Origin: CAIUPE01 sp046092445
GTDB lineage: Bacteria > Pseudomonadota > Alphaproteobacteria > Rhizobiales > Beijerinckiaceae
Reading direction: 5' to 3'
Assembly: GCA_046092445.1 (NCBI GenBank)
Contig: JBJTDR010000075.1
Location: 1 to 11,100 of the forward strand
Length of the DNA: 11,100 bases
A program made the position numbers and the translations under genes. Under the pieces are notes generated by a model. It was not told where the DNA came from, did not search any database, and was given only the letters and a program-made list of their open reading frames with translations. Positions 6,748 through 11,100 of the stretch are shown here, one piece after another. Every line of letters begins with the position of its first letter. The stretch's first letter is position 1.

Positions 6748-7089
6748 GTCGTTCTCCTTGCTTGCCGCTGCTGTTCTGGCAATGGCTGATAACCTTTAGA
6801 TGAAACCGCTTCCGGTTCCGGTGACGCGGACATCAAAGCGCTTGAGGTTAAAAACGACGCTAAGATTCAGGCTGAATCGGAGGCAACAAAATCCTGTCGG
6901 ATTTGAGCAAAATTGTAAAAAATCGCCCAGAACGCTCAATAATCCTGTGTTTTTCGCCAAAAATGATCAAGAAGTCGACATTTTACGTCAAATACGCTGT
7001 GCCGTACCAACAGATTTTTGACTCTGTCTCAAGGTCTTCTCAGGGAAGAATACCATCCGCCGCAGGTCAGCGGGTGGCATCAGTGTTTG
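6748..7089. other. Gene-free AT-rich intergenic region
   Basis: This 342-base stretch lies between two minus-strand genes. The part from about 6850 to 7020 is clearly richer in A and T than its surroundings, with runs of A and T around 6905-6970. I find no coding frame with a ribosome site and protein-like composition. It holds a perfect palindrome (6864-6878), a small hairpin AATCC/GGATT near 6890-6903, and a nine-base direct repeat GTCAGCGGG (7066-7074 and 7089-7097) at the end of the GST gene. It may carry the promoter of the Sel1-like gene or a small RNA; neither can be shown from sequence alone. Confidence 0.6.
6864..6878. repeat. Perfect palindrome, operator-like
   Basis: GATTCAG and CTGAATC flank a single central G, giving a 15-base palindrome about 115 bases before the start of the Sel1-like gene. 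The size suits a dimeric regulator site or a small hairpin. No regulator is assigned. Confidence 0.4.
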
Positions 7090-7797
7090 TCAGCGGGCCT
7101 TCTGGCCGAAGAGGACGGCTTGAGCTGCCTTGTCTTCCGCGAGATTGAGCGTTTCGTGCTCCTCGCCCTTTGCGGCAATGCCACGCTGTACGGCGGGCCG
7201 CGCCATCATCGTGTCAAACCAGCGCTTGAGATGGGGAAACTCCTCCAGCTTCTGGCCAAGCCGCTCATAGCCCTTCACCCATCCGATCGACGCCATATCG
7301 GCGATTGAATAGTTGCCGGCGAGGTATTCATGTTTGGCAAGCTGCCGCTCCATCACGCCATAGAGGCGGTTGACCTCGTTGGTGTAGCGGTTGATGCCGT
7401 ATTCCACTTTCTCCGGCGCGTAGATGCGGAAATGATTGGCCTGGCCGGACATCGGGCCGAGACCACCCACCTGCCAGAACAGCCATTCCTCCACCGCGAT
7501 GCGCTCGCGTTCGCCAGCCGGGTAGAATTTGCCCGTCTTGCGGCCGAGATAGTGCAAAATCGCGCCCGACTCGAAAACCGAGATCGGCGCGCCGCCCGGC
7601 CCGTCGGGATCGACGATGGCGGGAATGCGGTTATTCGGCGAAATTGCCAGAAATTCGGGCTTGAACTGGTCGCCCTTGCCGATATTCACCGTGTGGATGT
7701 TGTAGGGAAGCCCGCATTCCTCGAGCATGATGGTGATTTTCCAGCCGTTCGGCGTGGGCCAGTAATAGAGATCGATCGGGCGGGGCGAAGCAGTCAT
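7090..7797 (-). CDS. Glutathione S-transferase, YfcG/YghU (Nu-class, Ure2-like) type
   Basis: A 235-residue cytosolic protein with an N-terminal thioredoxin-fold domain (about 8-90) and a helical C-terminal domain (about 95-215). YWPTPNGWKITIMLEE (12-27) carries the Thr15 and Asn17 that replace the catalytic Tyr/Ser of other classes and correspond to Thr9/Asn11 of E. coli YfcG. The SPNNRIPAIVD segment (53-63) has the conserved cis-Pro, and FESGAILHYL (75-84) binds glutathione. EWLFWQVGGLGPM and NYSIADMA are hallmarks of the family. YfcG reduces disulfides using glutathione, so a disulfide-bond oxidoreductase role is the best guess. The start at 7797 has GAAAGGA six bases upstream; an in-frame ATG at 7839 has no such site and would add 14 atypical residues. 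It is divergent from dedA with about 170 bases between them. Confidence 0.9.
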   Translation of the reverse strand: MTASPRPIDLYYWPTPNGWKITIMLEECGLPYNIHTVNIGKGDQFKPEFLAISPNNRIPAIVDPDGPGGAPISVFESGAILHYLGRKTGKFYPAGERERIAVEEWLFWQVGGLGPMSGQANHFRIYAPEKVEYGINRYTNEVNRLYGVMERQLAKHEYLAGNYSIADMASIGWVKGYERLGQKLEEFPHLKRWFDTMMARPAVQRGIAAKGEEHETLNLAEDKAAQAVLFGQKAR

Positions 7798-7965
7798 GCC
7801 AATCCTTTCAACAGTTGCGACATACGAGATATCGATCACGGAAATAGCACAATTATGGTGTACCCCAATTGAAAATCGGACATTGCGTCACAAGATTTGC
7901 GTCTAGCGAAAGAAGCTGTCATGTGAACGGGACACCGGTACCCAGACTGACGAGTGGAGAGATGC

Positions 7966-8496
7966 GTGGTCATTCCCGATTTTGCCCAGAATATTCTCGA
8001 TTTCATCATGGCGCATCAGGACTGGGCGGCGCCTCTTGTCTTTCTGCTCGCATTCGCTGAGTCTCTTGCCTTCGTCTCGCTGCTTTTTCCCGCAACAGTG
8101 ATTCTTTGGGGCGTCGGCGCGATGATCGGGATTTCGGGCATCACCTTCTGGCCGATCTGGCTGGCAGCGGCGCTCGGCGCGGGGCTTGGCGATACGGTAT
8201 CCTACTGGCTCGGCTATCATTACCACGCCCAGATCGGACGCATGTGGCCCTTGAGCCGGACACCGGACCTGCTGCCGCGCGCGCATCGCCTGTTCGAGCG
8301 CTGGGGGATATTCGCGGTGTTTTTCGGCCGGTTCATCGGACCGCTCAGGGCCGTCGTGCCGCTGGTGGCGGGCACGGCCACCATGCCGCTGATCCCGTTC
8401 CAGATGGCAAACTGGCTCTCCGCCCTCGCCTGGGGGGCTGTCACCCTCGCCCCGGGCGCGTTTGGTGCTGATCTGGTCGGGGAATGGTTGAAGTGA
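7966..8496 (+). CDS. DedA-family membrane protein
   Basis: A 176-residue inner-membrane protein of the DedA/VTT family. Characterised relatives support membrane homeostasis, proton-dependent resistance and lipid carrier recycling. Visible marks: an acidic residue in AFAESLAF near helix 1, GLGDTVSYWLGYHYH, the re-entrant signature FFGRFIGPLRAVVPLVAG with its two conserved arginines, and a helix with AWGAVTLAPG near the end. Four to five hydrophobic segments are seen; the length is slightly below the usual 190-220. The GTG at 7966 is chosen because GGAGA lies six bases upstream; a GTG at 7954 would place that site inside the gene. It is divergent from the glutathione transferase and about 85 bases before the XRE gene. 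A weak TTGAAA with a poor -10 lies near 7869-7900, but I do not call a promoter. Confidence 0.87.
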   Translation: MVIPDFAQNILDFIMAHQDWAAPLVFLLAFAESLAFVSLLFPATVILWGVGAMIGISGITFWPIWLAAALGAGLGDTVSYWLGYHYHAQIGRMWPLSRTPDLLPRAHRLFERWGIFAVFFGRFIGPLRAVVPLVAGTATMPLIPFQMANWLSALAWGAVTLAPGAFGADLVGEWLK

Positions 8497-8511
8497 TTTG
8501 AATAAATCGAT

Positions 8512-8540
8512 TTGCTAAAAAGTGTCATTTTTGGCACAAT
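8512..8540 (+). promoter_or_regulatory. Weak candidate promoter of the XRE gene with operator-like half-sites
   Basis: TTGCTA (8512-8517) and CACAAT (8535-8540) are 17 bases apart. Inside and beyond them are GTGTCA (8522-8527), the inverted TGGCAC (8532-8537) and the inverted TGACAC (8564-8569). Antitoxin-type XRE proteins usually repress their own gene through such palindromes. The promoter match is weak; the repeated half-site is the stronger observation. Confidence 0.35.
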
Positions 8541-8582
8541 AAAAATCTTAAATCGCTTCAAATTGACACGCATAGTCACGCA

Positions 8583-8873
8583 ATGAAACAGAAACACCCG
8601 CATATCAGCGAGGAAACCGTTGATGCGTTTCTTTCGGAACAGGGACTTCTCGAGACATGCGAAGACCACGCTGTCAAAAAAATCATTGCCGAACAACTGG
8701 CCGATGCCATGAAAGCACAAGGCATTACAAAATCGGCAATGGCAAACCGCATGAAAACCAGCCGCCGCCAGTTGGACAGATTACTGGATCCGGCGACGCC
8801 ATCGGTGACGCTTGAGACATTGCGTCGTGCAGCAAATGCAGTCGGGCGAACCTTGAAGGTCGAGCTCGTTTAA
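8583..8873 (+). CDS. XRE-family helix-turn-helix regulator, antitoxin-like, without toxin
   Basis: A 96-residue DNA-binding protein. After a charged N-terminus (ISEETVDAFL), a helix-turn-helix of the XRE/Cro type spans about 33-90. KKIIAEQLADAMKAQGITKSAMANRM is helices 1-2, KTSRRQLDRLLDP covers the recognition helix, and SVTLETLRRAANAVGRTLKVEL closes the fold. This ending is typical of HigA-like antitoxins and solitary relatives. The usual RelE/HigB toxin gene is absent: dedA lies upstream and gatB converges downstream, 14 bases after the stop. It may be a solitary regulator or an antitoxin that outlived its toxin. No clear ribosome site precedes the ATG, so a very short leader or weak translation is possible. 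The upstream 85 bases are AT-rich and hold repeated half-sites suited to autoregulation. Confidence 0.8.
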   Translation: MKQKHPHISEETVDAFLSEQGLLETCEDHAVKKIIAEQLADAMKAQGITKSAMANRMKTSRRQLDRLLDPATPSVTLETLRRAANAVGRTLKVELV

Positions 8874-8887
8874 CGAGCCAGCGCCCC

Positions 8888-10375
8888 TCAAATCCCGAGC
8901 TTCGCCTTCAGCAGATCATTGACCGCCTGAGGGTTGGCCTTGCCGCCGGTTTCTTTCATCACTTGGCCGACGAACCAGCCGATCATGGTCGGCTTGGCCT
9001 GCGCCTGGGCAACCTTGTCGGGGTTGGCGGCGATCACTGCGTCAATTGCTTTCTCGATTGCGCCCGTATCGGTGACCTGCTTCATGCCGCGCGCTTCGAC
9101 GACGCTGCGCGGATCGCCGCCCTCGGTCCAGATGATCTCGAACAGGTCTTTGGCGAGTTTGCCGGAAATCACATTCTCGCTAATCAGATCGACAATCGCG
9201 CCGAGTTGGGCTGCGGACATCGGCGAGGTGGAGACCGTCTTGCCTTCCTTGTTCAGGCGGCCAAAGAGCTCGTTGATCACCCAATTGGCTGCCGCCTTGC
9301 CGTCGCGGCCCCTGGCAACTGCCTCGTAATAATCGGCCTGATCCTGCTCCGCAATCAGCACGCCCGCATCATAGGGGGTGAGGCCGTATTCTTTGATGAA
9401 ACGGGTCTTTTTGTCGTCGGGCAATTCCGGCAAATGGCGCGCCAGTTCGTCGACATAGGCTTGGGTGAATTCGAGCGGCAAAAGGTCCGGATCGGGGAAA
9501 TAGCGGTAATCATGCGCTTCTTCCTTCGAGCGCATCGAGCGCGTCTCGCCTCTGACAGGGTCGTAAAGCCGCGTCTCCTGCGTGATCGAGCCGCCATCCT
9601 CCAGAATGCCGATCTGGCGGCGCGCCTCGTATTCGATTGCCTGCCCCATGAAGCGGATGGAGTTCACATTCTTGATCTCGCAGCGTGTGCCGAAGCCTTC
9701 GCCGGGGCGACGCACCGAGACATTCACATCGGCGCGCAGGGAGCCTTCATCCATATTGCCGTCGCATGTGCCCAGATACCGCAAAATGGTGCGGAGTTTC
9801 GTCACATAGGCGCGCGCCTCTTCGGATGAGCGCATATCGGGCTTCGAGACGATTTCCATCAGGGCCACGCCCGAACGGTTCAGATCGACAAAGCTCATGG
9901 TCGGTGATTGATCATGCAGCGACTTGCCTGCATCCTGCTCGAGATGCAGACGCTCAATACCCACCGTGATCTGCCCGCCGCTCTCCGGCAAATCGACGAT
10001 CACCTCGCCCTCGCCCACGATCGGGCTTTTGAACTGGCTGATCTGGTAGCCCTGCGGCAGATCGGGGTAAAAATAATTCTTGCGGTCGAACACCGAGCGA
10101 AGATTGATCTGGGCCTTCAGCCCGAGGCCCGAGCGGATGGCCTGGGCCACGCAGTCCTCGTTGATCACGGGGAGCATACCGGGCATGGCGGCATCGACCA
10201 GCGATACATGGCTGTTCGGCTCGCCGCCATATTCAGCCGACGCGCCGGAAAACAGCTTGGCCTTGGAGGTTACCTGCGCATGAATTTCAAGCCCGACAAT
10301 GATTTCCCAATCGCCCGTCGCGCCCTTGATGAGCTTTTTGGGATCGAGCGTTCTCGTATCAATGATCGCGTTCAT
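8888..10375 (-). CDS. gatB: Asp-tRNA(Asn)/Glu-tRNA(Gln) amidotransferase subunit B
   Basis: A 495-residue, full-length GatB. It binds misacylated Glu-tRNA(Gln) (and Asp-tRNA(Asn) where needed), phosphorylates the side chain with ATP, and with GatA and GatC converts it to Gln-tRNA. Family marks: VGLEIHAQ (27-34) with the conserved metal-site Glu and His, KNYFYPDLPQGYQISQ (99-114), HLEQDAGKS (144-152) and the signature DLNRSGVALMEIVS (164-177), then ADVNVSVR and CEIKNVNS. The C-terminal YqeY-like tail domain (about 345-495) contacts tRNA. gatA and gatC are not in the window, which is common in bacteria that scatter these genes. The ATG at 10375 gives the expected N-terminus; its ribosome site is weak. 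The gene converges with the XRE gene and diverges from the Uma2 gene. Confidence 0.97.
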   Translation of the reverse strand: MNAIIDTRTLDPKKLIKGATGDWEIIVGLEIHAQVTSKAKLFSGASAEYGGEPNSHVSLVDAAMPGMLPVINEDCVAQAIRSGLGLKAQINLRSVFDRKNYFYPDLPQGYQISQFKSPIVGEGEVIVDLPESGGQITVGIERLHLEQDAGKSLHDQSPTMSFVDLNRSGVALMEIVSKPDMRSSEEARAYVTKLRTILRYLGTCDGNMDEGSLRADVNVSVRRPGEGFGTRCEIKNVNSIRFMGQAIEYEARRQIGILEDGGSITQETRLYDPVRGETRSMRSKEEAHDYRYFPDPDLLPLEFTQAYVDELARHLPELPDDKKTRFIKEYGLTPYDAGVLIAEQDQADYYEAVARGRDGKAAANWVINELFGRLNKEGKTVSTSPMSAAQLGAIVDLISENVISGKLAKDLFEIIWTEGGDPRSVVEARGMKQVTDTGAIEKAIDAVIAANPDKVAQAQAKPTMIGWFVGQVMKETGGKANPQAVNDLLKAKLGI

Positions 10376-10407
10376 GGTTTGGTGCCTGACTTGCGTTGGA
10401 TAGCTGT

Positions 10408-10436
10408 CTTTTGTGCCGCATCGGCGCGGACGTCAA
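10408..10436 (-). promoter_or_regulatory. Candidate promoter of gatB
   Basis: On the minus strand CTTGACG (hexamer TTGACG, 10436-10431) matches the alphaproteobacterial -35 well. After 17 bases comes CAAAAG (10413-10408), a poor -10. A start near 10400 would give a leader of about 25 bases before gatB. Confidence 0.35.
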
Positions 10437-10449
10437 GACCCGGCACGGC

Positions 10450-10476
10450 TTTACGGAAGAGTGGCGGCATTGTAAT
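10450..10476 (+). promoter_or_regulatory. Candidate promoter of the Uma2 gene
   Basis: TGTAAT (10471-10476) matches five of six -10 bases. TTTACG (10450-10455) or CTTTAC one base earlier serves as a weak -35 at 15-16 bases. A six-base palindrome follows at 10482-10496, about where transcription would start. Confidence 0.35.
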
Positions 10477-10481
10477 ATCCG

Positions 10482-10509
10482 ACAGTCCGAGACTGTAGGG
10501 AAGTGTCCC
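10482..10509 (+). repeat. Two small palindromes before the Uma2 start
   Basis: ACAGTC CGA GACTGT (10482-10496) is perfect. GGGA AGTG TCCC (10498-10509) follows directly and includes the AGGGA (10497-10501) that is the only ribosome-site candidate for the ATG at 10513. The first could be an operator; the second could hide the ribosome site in the mRNA. Confidence 0.35.
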
Positions 10510-10512
10510 GCC

Positions 10513-11073
10513 ATGAATATTCAGTCACAGCCCCGCTTCGACAAAAGCACGTTTTTCAGCTGGGTCGCCCATCAGGAGCGCCGGTTCGAGCTTGTTGGTG
10601 GAAAAGTCATGATGCTTCCTTATGTCAAACGCAATCACCAGAAAATTTCGAGCAATCTGCTTCTCGCTCTGGGAAGTAAACTCGATCTTTCAAAATTTAA
10701 CGTCGCCGGTGGTGATTTTGCGATCGAAACAGGCGAAAATTCGGTCCGGTTTGCCGATATCATGGTCGAGCCGGCGGGTGGCCCCGGTGACGGGATGACG
10801 GCAGTCGATGCACTTCTCCTCGTTGAAGTCCTGTCCCCTTCAACAGCGGCGACCGATTTCGGCGACAAGGTGCGGGAATATCTCGCTTTGCCCACGCTCG
10901 GCACCTATCTGATCTGCGCGCAGGATGCCCGCATGGTCTGGGTCTGGACGCGGGGAGAAACGGGTTGGCCGGAGCAACCCGAGGTTATTGAGGATCCGGC
11001 GGCGTCGATCCAAATTCCCGCTCTCGATCTGCGCCTCACTTTGGAGGCAATTTACCGGCACGTCGATCTCTGA
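10513..11073 (+). CDS. Uma2-family (DUF820) endonuclease-like protein
   Basis: A 186-residue protein of the Uma2 family, which has a PD-(D/E)xK nuclease fold and mostly unknown function. Family marks are FELVGGKVMML (25-35) with Glu26, RFADIMVEPA (79-88) with Asp82 in the place of the PD aspartate, and LLVEVLSPST (102-111) with Glu105. Further on are Asp115 and Lys119 in TDFGDKVREYLALP and a late YLICAQDARMVWVW strand pair. All expected catalytic-type residues are present, so it may be active. The frame is open upstream, but the ATG at 10513 gives the usual N-terminus; AGGGA lies 11 bases before it. It is solitary and divergent from gatB. It looks intact and complete within the window, with only 27 bases after its stop. 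Confidence 0.88.
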   Translation: MNIQSQPRFDKSTFFSWVAHQERRFELVGGKVMMLPYVKRNHQKISSNLLLALGSKLDLSKFNVAGGDFAIETGENSVRFADIMVEPAGGPGDGMTAVDALLLVEVLSPSTAATDFGDKVREYLALPTLGTYLICAQDARMVWVWTRGETGWPEQPEVIEDPAASIQIPALDLRLTLEAIYRHVDL

Positions 11074-11100
11074 CGCGCGCGGCCAAATATCCCGCAATAC

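Noticed and set aside
8963..9829. Plus-strand open frame of 288 codons
   Set aside because: It is fully antisense to gatB, which is conserved throughout, and has shadow-like composition.
10396..10512. Extension of the Uma2 protein upstream to ATG 10396
   Set aside because: The added residues cover the divergent promoter region and do not resemble the family N-terminus.
1..11100. CRISPR array or insertion sequence
   Set aside because: No regularly spaced repeats, transposase motifs or paired terminal repeats were seen on either strand.

Overview
The window looks like chromosomal DNA of an alphaproteobacterium, possibly of the Hyphomicrobiales (Rhizobiales) or a neighbouring order. It is GC-rich with GC-ending codons. 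GatB, the YfcG-type glutathione transferase, a short Sel1-like protein and small genes with AAGGA-like ribosome sites all fit that group. The assignment is an inference from protein style, not from a marker search.

Layout. 1-3249 (+) is the tail of a modification-restriction pair: the C-terminal part of a beta-class N4/N6 DNA methyltransferase, cut by the window edge, followed three bases later by an 862-residue DEAH-box helicase resembling a type III restriction (Res) subunit. 3366-4568 (+) is a Bcr/CflA-type drug-efflux MFS protein. 4584-4735 holds a short broken piece of a short-chain dehydrogenase, and 4752-5795 (+) is a MalG-type ABC permease with no partner genes, so this stretch reads as the remains of a dismantled sugar or polyol uptake locus. 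A hairpin at 5847-5876 separates it from a minus-strand group: a GIY-YIG protein (5900-6139), tRNA-Ser(GCU) (6292-6382) and a Sel1-like small protein (6478-6747). A gene-free AT-rich stretch follows (6748-7089), then a YfcG-like glutathione transferase (7090-7797, -). DedA (7966-8496, +) and an antitoxin-like XRE regulator without a toxin (8583-8873, +) come next. gatB (8888-10375, -) and a Uma2-family nuclease-like protein (10513-11073, +) close the window.

How the genes fit together. Only the methyltransferase/helicase pair forms a clear functional unit, most likely a restriction-modification defence system. The rest is a mix of housekeeping genes (gatB, tRNA-Ser), stress and membrane genes (GST, DedA, MFS) and solitary accessory genes (XRE, Uma2, GIY-YIG). 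I do not see a convincing new multi-gene system. The points most worth checking are the altered nuclease motif of the Res-like protein, the dehydrogenase relic beside an orphan permease with an extra membrane segment, the operator-like half-sites before the XRE gene, and the inverted repeat covering the tRNA promoter.
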